DNA of 64,000 bases from Sabethes cyaneus. Lineage: Eukaryota; Arthropoda; Insecta; Diptera; Culicidae. The notes below the pieces were generated by a model. The model saw nothing but the letters and a program-made list of their open reading frames with translations, was not told the DNA's origin and did no database searches. The DNA lies in assembly GCF_943734655.1 (NCBI RefSeq), contig NC_071355.1:72687449-72751448 (forward strand), read 5' to 3'. The number at the start of each line of letters is the position of its first letter. The first letter of the stretch is position 1. This document shows positions 44,701 to 53,021 of the stretch, in pieces. A program made the position numbers and the translations under genes.

Positions 44701-47700
44701 CGTTTATTTCGAATGTCCATTTCCAGTGGGATTTTCCCGTCGTGTTGGAAATTTGCACATATGTTCCCTGTACACAAAAAAGGAAGTAAACGAGATGTAG
44801 ACAACTATCGAGGCATCACATCGTTGAGCGCAGTCTCGAAACTATTCGAGCTGGTGGTCATGGAACCTCTGCTTTCCCACTGTAAGCAATATCTAAGTGC
44901 TGATCAACATGGCTTCACATTCCAGCGTTCTACCACTACTAATCTGCTGTGTCTTACATCATACATAACGGAGGGTATGGCACAACGAGCGCAAACAGAT
45001 GTTTTGTACACAGACCTGTCGGCAGCCTTTGACAAGATAAACCACGCCATCACAATTGCCAAACTACATAGACTGGGTGTTAGCGGTAACCTTTTGCAAT
45101 GGTTTCAGTCGTATCTCACTGACCGACAGCTGGTGGTTGCCGTTGGAGATTGTCGATCCGATAGCTATCCAGCCTCATCAGGTATACCTCAAGGAAGCCA
45201 TCTAGGTCCTCTGATTTTTCTGCTCTATTTCAACGACGTTAATTTGGTCATTAAGGGCCCACGACTCTCGTATGCAGATGATCTTAAAATGTACATCCGG
45301 ATCCGCTCGACTGACGACTGTCACTTTCTTCAAAATCAACTCGAGGCCTTTGCCACTTGGTGCGACGTGAACTGTATGATAGTGACCCCGGAGAAGTGCT
45401 CAGCAATCACATTTTCCCGTAAGAAAGATCCGATCCTGTTTCGTTATACGCTCGAGGGCACAGTAATTGAACGTGTTTCGCATATTAAAGACTTGGGCGT
45501 TGTCTTAGATTCGCAGTTAACGCACAAGCATCATATCTCGTATGTTGTCGCTAAAGCCTCAAGGTCCTTAGGCTTTATCTTTAGGATCGCGAAAACTTTT
45601 TCTGACATATACTACCTCAAATCGCTATACTGTTCGCTGGTGCGGTCAGTTCTGGAATACTGTTCGTCTGTTTGGAACCCTAACTACAACAACAGCGCTG
45701 AAAGAATCGAGTCCGTTCAGCGTCGATTTCTTGGATTCGCCTTGAGAAAATTGCCTTGGAGAAACCCGTTCCGTCTTCCCAGCTATGAAAGCCGCTGTCA
45801 ACTGATCGATCTAGAACCTCTCCGTGTTCGTCGGGCTAGCTCCAGAGCACTGTTTATCGCGGATAGCTTACAAGGGAGAATTGACTGCCCCGCGCTGCTG
45901 GAACAAATTAACATAAATGTTCAACCACGAGCGTTGCGGAACAATGCAATGTTAAGATTGCCACCTCGTCGCACTAACTACAGTATGAACGGCGCTATCG
46001 GCGGTCTACAGCGGGTCTTTAATCAAGTATCGTCGTTATTCGACTTTCATCTGCCACGACGGATACTACAGGGCAGTTTCATTCGCTTTTTTCGGGAGAG
46101 GTAAACCTCGAAGATACAGTTATTTTAAAATCTGTTTGTATACGTTTGATAGAATCTTACTCAATTCGACTTGACTATTTTTATGTTAACCTGACAATCA
46201 TTGGGGCCAAATCGAGCCCGTTGATTAATAATAATAAATAAATAATAAATAAATATGGTTTCATCTGATTTGTAATACATTGTGTTAAAGACTAATTTTC
46301 AACATTTGCAATTATTTCATAAATGAAGATAGAATTAACAAAAGAGCGAATGTCGCAAGCGTAAACAAGCCGAGTGAGGGTTTATTTTCCTATGCTGGTC
46401 CAGCAAAAAATAACTCTCACTCGTTTTGTTTACATTTGCGACATTCGCCCTTTTCTTAATTTTATCTAGAAATATGATAGCAATTGTCGACCAACATTTG
46501 AAAGGGGCGGATAAGCCAACTGGCAAACAGAACGAGTGAGAGTTCATTTTCCTATGCTGCTCCAGCAAAAAATTACTCTCGCTCGGTCTGTTTGACAGTT
46601 GGCTTATCCGCCCCTTTTCAAATGTTGGTCGTCAATTGGCCTCCCAGTTATTATTGGGCGAAACCATATCGATACCCGCGATATCGACACTCGCAGGCCG
46701 ATATTTCGATATATTTCATCGATACTTACGACGTAAGTGTAAGTGTATACGACACGCGATTTTCAGCAACTGACCAAAGAGCACAGAGAGTAGTATTGGG
46801 CGTTGACGGCATTAACAAAGACTTTCCACCATAATAGCGGTGAAAGTGGCAGTGGTGGGATAGAGATCAAGAAGAGCTAGAACCGGAAAGGAGCAACTCC
46901 CGGCGGAACTCTGCAGGAATAGCCAAGAGCCGCCAGCAACGCACCTCACTGGATGCTTTCAGGGGTTTGGAAGAAGGCTGCCGAACGAGTAAATTGATGG
47001 TGTGGTTTGTCCCATCTACAGAAAGGGCGATTGGATAGACTGCTGTAATTACTGCAGCAAAACGCTGGTCAAAGCCACCAACAGGGTGCTCTCCCAGATT
47101 TTGTTACGTCGTCTATCCCCGGTGGCAGGAGAGTTCGTAGGGTATTACCAGGGGGCCTGATGGAGGCCCGTGCTACTACGGATCAAATTTTTACTCTTCG
47201 GCAGGTCATCCAGATGTGTCGAGAGTACAACCCGTCATATTTTTGTGTATTCCGGTGTAGCGTACGATTCAGTCGGGCGCGAACAGCTGTGACAGGTGGT
47301 GCACGAGTCCGAAATAGAGCTGCACTGGAGGCTGGAGCGAGTGATGTGTTGCGTGCGTGTTTTGGGGGCAGTCTCTTTGCTCAACATGTTTTTTATTGAT
47401 AAATTTTTATGAATCCTTTTTTGTGTAGCATTTCCTAATCCCAGAATGCCGCTTTAAATAGTATCGATAAATCTAATATCGACGCTTCACGAACGATATG
47501 TCGACAGTATCGATAAAGCTGCGGATTTGATATTGATATTCATTTATCGATACTTTCGGCAATTTTGCCCAATCCTACCCAGTTGGCCTCGAGGCCTACA
47601 CACTTAAAAAACTCAGCAAAATTTGCCGAGATTTGGACAGCCGAGCGTTCGGCAAAAATTTCAGTTTTGCAAATCGACGTTTACGGATCTTTACTAACGT

Positions 47701-50700
47701 TTGGCATCATAAAAAATTTTACCGAACGCTCGGCTGTCCAAATCTCGGCAAAATTTTGCTGACTTCGGCACTTTTTTTAAGTGTGTACGATGCAAGTCTA
47801 ACAAGCTAGTCGTCGTCTGTTCGTATCTCGACTGGAAGAGGCCGAGTGTCACAAGGGAAAATTCCTGGTAGATCTCGTAGATGTTGTAACTCATTTAGTT
47901 ATAAATGAGAAATAAAGGTTCCACCACTAAACACTCTGAGTATAATTTTTACAACAAAATATTATTAACAAAATAATAGTCCACTTACTATCATCATTTT
48001 AATAGTAAATTAACTATTTCGCATCACAGTTCGTTATCATATTAGCTTTCATATTTTTAATTGCTATCAAAGCAGAGCAAAGTCTTGGTGCTACTTTCCC
48101 TTATCCATTATGTTTTTATACGACACTCTTCGCAGCTAGTTGTTATACATAGTACAGAACAATTGCGGGGCTAGTGCTATGATCCTATTGACTCTAACAT
48201 CCTATTGACTCTGTTAGAGTTAGAGTCCTCGCCAGGGACGGCTATAATATGGGATAGTACTGGCAGTGAGGAATAGGTGGTTAAGGTAGATCAAACTTTG
48301 AAGGAAGGGTAAATCCCAATACACACAAGCACGCATAAAATTTAATAAGCATATCGCTCATTCAATAGCGATTATAGCAAAAAGAAATGCAGTGCAGGTT
48401 ATACAGCAAACACCCGGGCGATATCACAATAGATCAACTATACTGGTCGCAGTGATGAGTCCACACAGGAAAACAAAAGATGGATAACGCGATCATCAGC
48501 ACTTTAAGAGCGAAGTAAATAAAATGCTAAGTTAATATAGGCAAAGTTGTTGTATGCCTTTAAGGGGAAATGAAAGTCCAATTCGGAAGCAGTTTTTAAG
48601 CTCGAAATAAGAATTCTATTTTTAGAAATATATTCACTGCATTCTTCTTGCCAATCTGAACACAGAGTATATTTCCATGAGCAAAATTTCAAACAAAAAT
48701 GCTGCTTTTGAAATTTACAGAATCAATGACGACTCATTTTTCGTTAAAGGCAACTTCTGATAAGAACTTTTTTTGAAATCCACCTAAGGGGCATAAGGTA
48801 CACCGGGGCAAGTGGGACCTAAAAATGCATAGTTTGGGTTTATTCCACTGTGTTTTCTATACCTATGATTATTTCAAAATTCTTTCAGCACAGAAACTCT
48901 TCAGTGGTATCACTTCGAAGGAATAATTACGAAAAAGGCCTATAAATTTACATGAAATGAATCTGGAGGAGAATTTTCAAAATTATGGCGATGGGGCCCC
49001 CATTTACCGGGGCAAGTGGGACCTATATTCAAATTTGAGTAAAAAGCATGAAATAATAATAAATTGTGTAAGTTAGTATACAGAAATGCTAAAGCATTGC
49101 AAGAAGCAATCAAAAACAATATTTGTACGAAGGGTTCATCCAAAAATAGCGTAACAAAATCAGATCACAACGGGCGACTTTATAATTTATATAAAACACA
49201 GATCGTGAGCAATTACGCTGTAAAGCATTATTGTAATGAAATGTAGTTGAATTTGTCGTTGTATCCAATTCTTGCGAGACGTAATTTAGGATTAATCATT
49301 GTTTAATAGCTCGAAAATACGATTATGATCTGTTTGTTCTACCATGCCCAATTCGGTAGAGCCACTCATAAGAGATAGTTACGTTTGAATAACCACAACA
49401 CTTTATTGTTTCAATTCCAGTTGCAGATTTGTTTAATTATGTCTAATTTGCCTTTCCAAATTCAATTAACATCGTTTAGGTGTAACCAAAATGTGACCAA
49501 ACTGTTTGTTCCCTCATAAGCTGTGCATGTGGGTTTCTTTTTTGGGGCCACTTGGTTTAGTCCTTTTCGGTTTTATTTTAAAGCTTTACTGATACAAATA
49601 TTATGTAATTGAACTGAAAATGTTTGGTAGTACATCTAAAAAATGTATTAAAACAGGAAGTTTTGTGCTGAAACACTTTATTTTTAATAGGTCCCACTTG
49701 CCCCGGGTGCTTCGAAGTGCCGACCTTATTTCAACCCATTTTTTTAATGCCATTTTTAAAATTAAACAACTAGTTTTCGGCTATAATTTGTTAATACAGT
49801 CGTTATGTTTATCTACTGCCAGAAAAACATGTACTTTTACGTAAAGCTTGTGGCCAAAATATCATTTCTAGAAAGGTGCGTCAAACTTACAACGCAAATT
49901 GAAAATAACGCTCAAATTTAAAGTCTAATTTTGTTGTTTGAAATGCCTGTTATAAATAATCTATAATTTTAATACATGCGTTTGAGTTGTATCTTTCACT
50001 TCTAGAAAGGTTCAGTTGGAGAAAATGAAGTTGAAGAGAGTTATGAGCTCCGTTCCCACTTACCCCGTATTCCCACTTGCCCCGGGGTACCTTATACATT
50101 TTTTTTTAAAGTTTGGCAAAAAAATACTCCCTCTCCGGCTTTGATGAAGACACTTTGGCTCTATTTAAACAGACAACATAAAGTATTTTTTAAATGAACT
50201 TTAACCGATGAATTATGTATACAACTGCTGATGGGGTTCAAAATACGTTGGTTACCTTACTATGCTCCCTTAATTTTAGGGAAACTAGGTGTTCTTGCAC
50301 AAGCCAACTAAAGATTGAATGCATTAAAGTGCGTTTAGATAAGGCAATTTTTTGGCAACATGTGCAATGCGAGCTGATAAAAATATTTGCAATTTTCGAC
50401 AGATCCTCAGGATATCGAAAAGTAAACAAATATTAATAGGGTATTTACTGCTAATGGAAATTACCATCGGGGTCACATTTCAGCAAATATTTGACTTTTT
50501 CAATTTTTTCACAGTCATATGATCAGCGCATAATGTCTCAAACTGCTTAAAATGCTCCTAGGCAAAGGTAATTTGGTTGATTTGAAACCGATTTTCACTG
50601 TTTTTCTGGGAACCCACAGTTACCCTATTCTCTGCCAACCTTTTAACCTAATTTTAATATTTAACCTGCGTTTCCATGTTGACCGCTACATTTGGCCAAA

Positions 50701-51188
50701 TCCAAAATTATCTTTATAGAAAGTTCAGTGAGTACATATCGACTTCCTTGGAGCCCAATTTCCGAGTGAAAAATTCGCCAAACCAAAAAGTTTTTATTTG
50801 CTACAATCGAACAAAAAACTCATAGAAATCACATAGCAAGAATCAGCAAAAACAATCCACTCAGCTAGCGAAACAATACATACAATGACATATCATGTTT
50901 GCGCTTTTCGATGCGCTAAGCAACTGATAACTTCGTGCAAACTCATATTGATGACGACAAACACTCAACCATGGTGTATTATTTTGCAGGAATCGGTGTA
51001 AGCGAAAGCAATCTGAGGTAGGCTCTCGATGACTGCTATGTAACCACGACAACCATGAGGACTAGTTCAAGGGTACTTTGGAGGTGACTGGCAAATATCG
51101 GACCGCCGAACGCAGCCAGCCAATTAGATTACTCTAGGCTCGAGGGTACTTCGCGATCGGCTGCTCAATGTACTTACGGAGTGCTCAT
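37815..51188 (-). CDS. Pgd: 6-phosphogluconate dehydrogenase (decarboxylating), complete gene, five coding exons
   Basis: The enzyme oxidises 6-phosphogluconate to ribulose 5-phosphate and CO2 with NADP+ in the cytosolic pentose phosphate pathway. The five coding exons (51178-51188, 40369-40477, 40146-40260, 38850-39094, 37815-38783) sum to 1449 nt, giving 482 residues, about the usual length. All junctions keep phase and have GT/AG. The Rossmann motif GLAVMGQNL, the substrate signature IIDGGNSEHQDSTRR, VGSGVSGGEEGARYGPSLMPGG, and the catalytic region GHFVKMVHNGIEYGDM are intact. The C-terminal all-alpha domain is complete through NWTGKGG. No defect is seen. The long first intron is full of transposons. 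The start was chosen because its MSTP codons end at a GTAAGT donor in the phase exon 2 requires. Confidence 0.95.
38850..39094 (-). CDS. Pgd: Pgd exon 4
   Basis: 245 nt, acceptor TTTGCAG, donor GTGAGT. It codes GSAVDDFIHQLLPLIEKGD, the GGNSE signature and the SGVSGGEEGARYGPS loop, ending DIFQ. Confidence 0.95.
39095..40145 (-). other. Pgd intron 3, with a GC-rich patch
   Basis: The 1051-bp intron is AT-rich except for about 39425-39680, which is GC-rich with several CpG. No known element or frame explains it. An intronic regulatory sequence is possible, but so is an unrecognised repeat. Confidence 0.4.
40146..40260 (-). CDS. Pgd: Pgd exon 3
   Basis: 115 nt from VKHFLENEAKGTKIIGA to KIMMLVK, acceptor TTTAACAG, donor GGTCAG; ends with one base of an alanine codon. 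Confidence 0.95.
40369..40477 (-). CDS. Pgd: Pgd exon 2
   Basis: 109 nt between CAACAG and GGTCAG splice sites, coding KADIALIGLAVMGQNLILNM and the rest of the first dinucleotide-binding half, through NRTVDK. Confidence 0.95.
40601..40706. mobile_element. 106-bp MITE in Pgd intron 1, TA-flanked
   Basis: Perfect 19-bp inverted ends CCCAACAAACATTTTTGTT and AACAAAAATGTTTGTTGGG, flanked by TA at 40599-40600 and 40707-40708. Confidence 0.88.
40860..41110 (+). mobile_element. Fragment of a non-LTR reverse transcriptase C-terminus
   Basis: Reading frames give WVGHVARVPDSYHPKFVLNP followed by basic residues, like the (R)WAGHVARMPD block near the end of RTE-like proteins. It is too short and decayed to classify. 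Confidence 0.5.
41480..42241 (-). mobile_element. RTE-type fragment, minus strand
   Basis: The complement matches the RT thumb and C-terminal region of 57000-57890 in order, with stops and frameshifts: the IETRG region is decayed, and the PVVPYGPEAVTLITE-like and PTFAKVGRLRWTDK-like blocks are recognisable. It ends where the intact Jockey-type element begins. Confidence 0.7.
42242..46254 (+). mobile_element. Jockey/CR1-type non-LTR retrotransposon, apparently full length
   Basis: A 5' region of about 185 bp leads into one uninterrupted 1225-codon frame, then about 150 bp of 3' region ending in a tail of AATA/AATAAATA repeats (46228-46254). It lies in Pgd intron 1 in antisense to the gene. 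Its 5' boundary is placed where the RTE sequence stops. A target duplication was not identified. A 5'-truncated relative with a similar tail is at 53944-55105. Confidence 0.8.
42427..46104 (+). CDS. Retrotransposon polyprotein: N-terminal region, AP-like endonuclease, reverse transcriptase
   Basis: The 1225-residue frame has a low-complexity, Ser/Pro-rich N-terminus (about 1-260) with no zinc knuckle, in which FQLAS(L/S)GKY occurs twice. The endonuclease starts near residue 264 (VFYQNAGGMNSDI), with ICETWL, GDFNLPDISW at 415 and a final PHHPPLIV block where many relatives have SDH. The RT follows: GPDGLPSVFLK, YTDLSAAFDKINH (motif A), GIPQGSHLGPL, YADD at 949-952, then KDLGVVLDSQL and RIESVQRRFL. 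No frameshift or stop is present, so the protein may be functional. No separate gag-like ORF1 is visible; the N-terminal region may stand in for it. Confidence 0.88.
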   Translation: MDAADQPSRYCNNDSAIVAPPSNRITSSTSTTERTVDSMMETLSLPVTVERCLNFDHAISSCHQSRSIPVLGAGDGDGGFQLASLGKYQHNSSTSSFFESLPVRSNDSCDDGLPYTSHPQPNNFIDAKHPFHRPSYLCSSPGRSSDCILETPGSSNPVLPFPASIQLSRPGTVARCGTGVFQLASSGKYTRESVHSLSDVNPIHSTTGNVYVSVDSSVSARPSTEARITQPNDGDGGSSSSANGQHSSDTFVIIEENGTPTPSRKQDVLVFYQNAGGMNSDIEDYRLVVSDCCYDIIVICETWLNSQTISMQVFGSEYEVFRCDRNPNNSRKSTGGGALIAVRRGLKARAIEKDSWNCVEQVWTAIKLSDRFLFLCALYIPPDRVRDNDLIDAHCQSVYSVMRDATPLDEIVILGDFNLPDISWKPAHSGFLYPDSENSTIHAGAINLLDNYSAAMLHQVNHVVNENNRSLDLCFVSAQDKAPFISAAPCPLIKRVPHHPPLIVCIEDKLLQDFDECPVAISYNFRKADQQSINDLLSSIDWANTLDPDDVEAAAQTFTHVLIYAIDRHVPKSSLRSTSHPSWHTNELRRLKSYKRAALRRFTKFRTLSLKLHYTRINNLYRQVSRQCFSQYQRSIQRRLKHHPKSFWNYVNEQRKESGLPSSMEYNGEVAATPQDTCRFFSRKFASVFSNEVLSADRIALAANNVPIYGQTLGAIDINVEMISKAANMLKLSFNPGPDGLPSVFLKRHIDCLLTPLLRLFRMSISSGIFPSCWKFAHMFPVHKKGSKRDVDNYRGITSLSAVSKLFELVVMEPLLSHCKQYLSADQHGFTFQRSTTTNLLCLTSYITEGMAQRAQTDVLYTDLSAAFDKINHAITIAKLHRLGVSGNLLQWFQSYLTDRQLVVAVGDCRSDSYPASSGIPQGSHLGPLIFLLYFNDVNLVIKGPRLSYADDLKMYIRIRSTDDCHFLQNQLEAFATWCDVNCMIVTPEKCSAITFSRKKDPILFRYTLEGTVIERVSHIKDLGVVLDSQLTHKHHISYVVAKASRSLGFIFRIAKTFSDIYYLKSLYCSLVRSVLEYCSSVWNPNYNNSAERIESVQRRFLGFALRKLPWRNPFRLPSYESRCQLIDLEPLRVRRASSRALFIADSLQGRIDCPALLEQININVQPRALRNNAMLRLPPRRTNYSMNGAIGGLQRVFNQVSSLFDFHLPRRILQGSFIRFFRER
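46327..46467. repeat. Palindrome 1 (141 bp), hairpin-forming
   Basis: Left arm AGATAGAATTAACAAAAGAG...GCGAATGTCGCAA..., right arm its near-perfect complement ending TTTATCT. The central 40 bp (CGAGTGAGGG to CTCTCACTCG around CTATGCTGGTCCAGCA) are shared with palindrome 2. Confidence 0.85.
46481..46638. repeat. Palindrome 2 (158 bp), hairpin-forming
   Basis: Arms CAATTGTCGACCAACATTTG and GGGGCGGATAAGCCAACTG pair with the right half, which ends CAATTG. The core is nearly the same as in palindrome 1, but the arms are unrelated. The two palindromes lie 13 bp apart. Confidence 0.85.
46650..47576. mobile_element. hAT-like insertion (927 bp) with TATCGATA-rich ends
   Basis: Ends ATTATTGGGCGAAA and, complemented, AGGATTGGGCAAAA, flanked by TCCCAGTT (46642-46649) and ACCCAGTT (47577-47584), an 8-bp duplication with one mismatch. 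Both subterminal regions are full of TATCGATA words. The middle carries an RTE fragment. No transposase. Confidence 0.55.
46985..47390 (+). mobile_element. RTE-type RT fragment inside the hAT-like element
   Basis: Frames give GVVCPIYRKGDWIDCCNYC, RRLSPVAGEFVGYYQG and ARATTDQIFTLRQVIQMC, the start of the RT domain, with frameshifts. Weaker match to the preceding linker extends to about 46870. Confidence 0.72.
47599..47785. mobile_element. 187-bp MITE (copy 2), TA-flanked, nested in a SINE
   Basis: Same family and nearly the same sequence as 36386-36573, with TA at 47597-47598 and 47786-47787. It interrupts the SINE head between GAGGC and CGATGC. Confidence 0.85.
48069..48222 (-). mobile_element. 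Feilai-like SINE 3' part, minus strand
   Basis: The complement carries GACTCTAACA, GATCATAGCACTAGCCCCGC and GTAGCACCAAGACTTTGCTC, the tail half of the SINE. The phrase ATCCTATTGACTCT is duplicated at 48181 and 48202. Confidence 0.6.
48224..48480 (+). repeat. Second SINE-like family, 3' copy
   Basis: Matches 4967-5222 almost throughout (GGGACGGCTATAA, ACACAAGCACGCATAAAATT, CAACTATACTGGTCGCAGTG). Its 5' half is missing and abuts the minus-strand SINE fragment. Confidence 0.65.
48556..48765 (-). mobile_element. MITE, four-copy family (copy 2)
   Basis: Inverse orientation to 18895-19110: GAAAGTCCAATTCGGAAGCAG at the left and AATCAATGACGACTCATTTT at the right. Confidence 0.6.
48796..50092. mobile_element. 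1297-bp TA-flanked DNA element with reiterated GGGGCAAGTGGGACC motifs
   Basis: Inverted ends AGGTACACCGGGGCAAGTGG and, complemented, AGGTACCCCGGGGCAAGTGG, flanked by TA at 48794-48795 and 50093-50094. Further copies of the motif lie at about 49007 (direct) and 49689 and 50050 (complement). No frame above 75 codons. It lies in Pgd intron 1. Confidence 0.75.
50095..51177 (-). other. 5' part of Pgd intron 1
   Basis: No gene or clear element. TAGGGTA at about 50439 and TACCCTA at about 50621 could be the weak inverted ends of an old MITE. From about 51000 to 51180 the sequence is less AT-rich, as is common beside a first exon. Confidence 0.35.
51178..51188 (-). CDS. Pgd: Pgd coding exon 1 (11 coding nt)
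   Basis: ATGAGCACTCC then GTAAGTA on the minus strand. It gives M-S-T and two bases of a proline codon, completed by the first A of exon 2. A short variable N-terminus split early by an intron is usual in insect Pgd. Confidence 0.82.
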
Positions 51189-51500
51189 GCTGCAGATATA
51201 TCGACCACTATGATAAAGGAATCTGGAGAAAATTATAATTTATAAACACTAAACACTACAGTCGGTATAAAACGAAAAAAATCGATCGATCGGTTGATGA
51301 TAAGACAAACTAAATTGGAATGAATAACTGCTTATTTGACAAGAAAAATAATTAACACGTGGTTATAAACAAAAGATCACTTGCAAGCCGGAGCAATATC
51401 GAACGAAGACTGTCTGGCTAAGTCGTACGATGAACGTCGCGAACCATTTCGAATCGCGAGATTCAATACTAGTATACACACAATCAAATAGTTGTTCGAC
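51189..51500 (-). promoter_or_regulatory. Pgd 5' UTR and promoter region
   Basis: This lies upstream of the Pgd ATG. On the minus strand CGTTTTATACCGACTG at about 51255-51275 contains a TATA-like TTTATA, and an ATCGATCGATCG run precedes it. The transcription start cannot be fixed by eye. Confidence 0.4.
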
Positions 51501-52002
51501 CGCAGGGTAGTGGATAATGTTTTGCTCCTATACCAACAGATCACATGGTTATGAACGAACTGTTCAGTTCGTCAATCCGCATAAAAAGACATTTTTTGAT
51601 CTTATAGTATTGTATGCCACGACTTCTTTGGTTCATTGGTTGAAAATAGTAACGCCTATCCTATCAGGGGCAAGTCGGTCGCTCCAGTAGAGCGTGTTTG
51701 TGTTATCGGTATCATATCTGCACGCGTGTTCAGTGTTGAATTCGCAAGCGCAACAGGCAATCAACATCGCATCAGCGCACACTGGATCGGAATCGAGATA
51801 TTTACACCAAAAGTTGTAAGACAAAACAACCAGTGAACACGTTTTTTGTCTAAATCCCTTTAAACTCTGCAAATGAGGGTTTTGATCTCAAAGTTTGAAA
51901 TATTTTTCATATGATTCAAATATCAATGTCAACATTAAGAACATAACATAAAGAAATTAACGTGTGACTTTTTAAAAGGACCTAGGTAGCGCTGAGAATT
52001 TA
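51501..52002. other. Intergenic, nothing recognised
   Basis: Two overlapping short frames (51633-51872) on opposite strands show no domain or splice structure. The composition is ordinary for the window. Confidence 0.3.
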
Positions 52003-52207
52003 TTAAGGTGAAATGAGCCGTCATTGATTCTGTAAATTTCAAAAGCAGTTTTTTCGTTTGAAACAACAATTCTGTTCATAAAAATATGTTCTCTGTGTAC
52101 AGATTGCAAGAATACATTTTTAAAAACAGAACCCCTGCTTTGGACCTAAAAACTGCTTCCAAAATTGGGCTTTCCGACGAAAAAATAATGACTGCTCATT
52201 TCCCTCA
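52003..52207 (+). mobile_element. MITE, four-copy family (copy 3)
   Basis: Inverted ends GGTGAAATGAGCCGTCATT and, complemented, GGGAAATGAGCAGTCATT; inner landmarks as in 18895-19110. Confidence 0.65.
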
Positions 52208-52614
52208 AATTGCTTAAATTTTTTTAATCGAGATCATTGTTTACAGAAACAAAAACTATTGATTGAATAACAACAATAATGAACTTCAAAAATATAGATA
52301 TTTGTACAAACATAAAGTGGCACACGAGCCTTTTTTAATGTGAGCCATTTGTTGAGCTGATCGAACAAAATACTTGTCTGTGAAAAACTTTTGTAGTATG
52401 TATATAAAAATTTTTATTACCCTATGCGGTTTTATAAATGATAAGGGCATAGAGAAAACATATTGCTATTTTTTCTGCTGACGAAATATAAGATCTACTT
52501 CGATTTGCTTATCGCCTAAGAAATTCAGAGATTTTACATTCAAATTTTTCTATCGAAAACGAGTGAAAGATAGACTACGAATTATGATGATTTTAAAAAA
52601 ACATTACTTTAGGT

Positions 52615-53009
52615 ACTTGAATGTATGCTTTCCGACAGTAATATGCAATTTTCATGTTCTGTTTTTCGGCTATGTAGTCTGTATTTACGCCTCCCAGTTA
52701 GCCTCGAGATAAGACGCTGGTCTAATAAGCCAATCGTCGTATGTTCGAATCTCAGCTGGGAGAGGTTGTTAGAGTCAATAGGATCGTAGCACTGACCCCG
52801 CACTGTCCTGTATTCTAACATCTGATTGCGAAGTCTGTCGTATAAAAACAGAAGGTCAAATTCCGATAACGGAATTAGCACCCAGGCTTTGCTTTTGTCT
52901 GTATTTAGCAGCTAAAACGATGTTTTACTTCTATATGCTATATCCGACGTTTCTGTGGTTTATTTAGCTGCTAAATACAGACTACATAGCCAAAAAATAG
53001 AACCTGAAA
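52615..53009. mobile_element. Palindromic MITE interrupted by a SINE
   Basis: Left arm TTTTTCGGCTATGTAGTCTG...TATTTAGCAGCTAAA and right arm TTTAGCTGCTAAATACAGAC...TACATAGCC are complements, about 55 bp each. A 12-bp direct repeat ATTACTTTAGGT flanks the whole (52603-52614 and 53010-53021). The left arm is split by the SINE 52688-52896. Confidence 0.7.
52688..52896 (+). mobile_element. Feilai-like SINE, complete, with 11-bp target duplication
   Basis: It starts CGCCTCCCAGTTAGCCTCGA, has a B box GTTCGAATCTC at about 52743, and ends CCCAGGCTTTGCTTTT. The direct repeat GTCTGTATTTA flanks it at 52677-52687 and 52897-52907. It lies in the arm of a palindromic MITE. Confidence 0.85.
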
Positions 53010-53021
53010 ATTACTTTAGGT

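Larger units (their letters stand above)
46639..47836 (+). mobile_element. Feilai-like SINE head split by a hAT-like element and a MITE
   Basis: Pieces: GCCTCCCAGTT at 46639-46649, (C)CCAGTTGGCCTCGAGGC at 47577-47596, and ACGATGCAAGTCTAACAAGC...CTGGAAGAG at 47787-47836. They join to a normal SINE head once 46650-47576 and 47599-47785 are set aside. The rest of the SINE body is absent. Confidence 0.7.

Noticed and set aside
50438..50631. MITE with TAGGGTA/TACCCTA ends
   Set aside because: The inverted match is under 10 bp and the target duplication is unclear.
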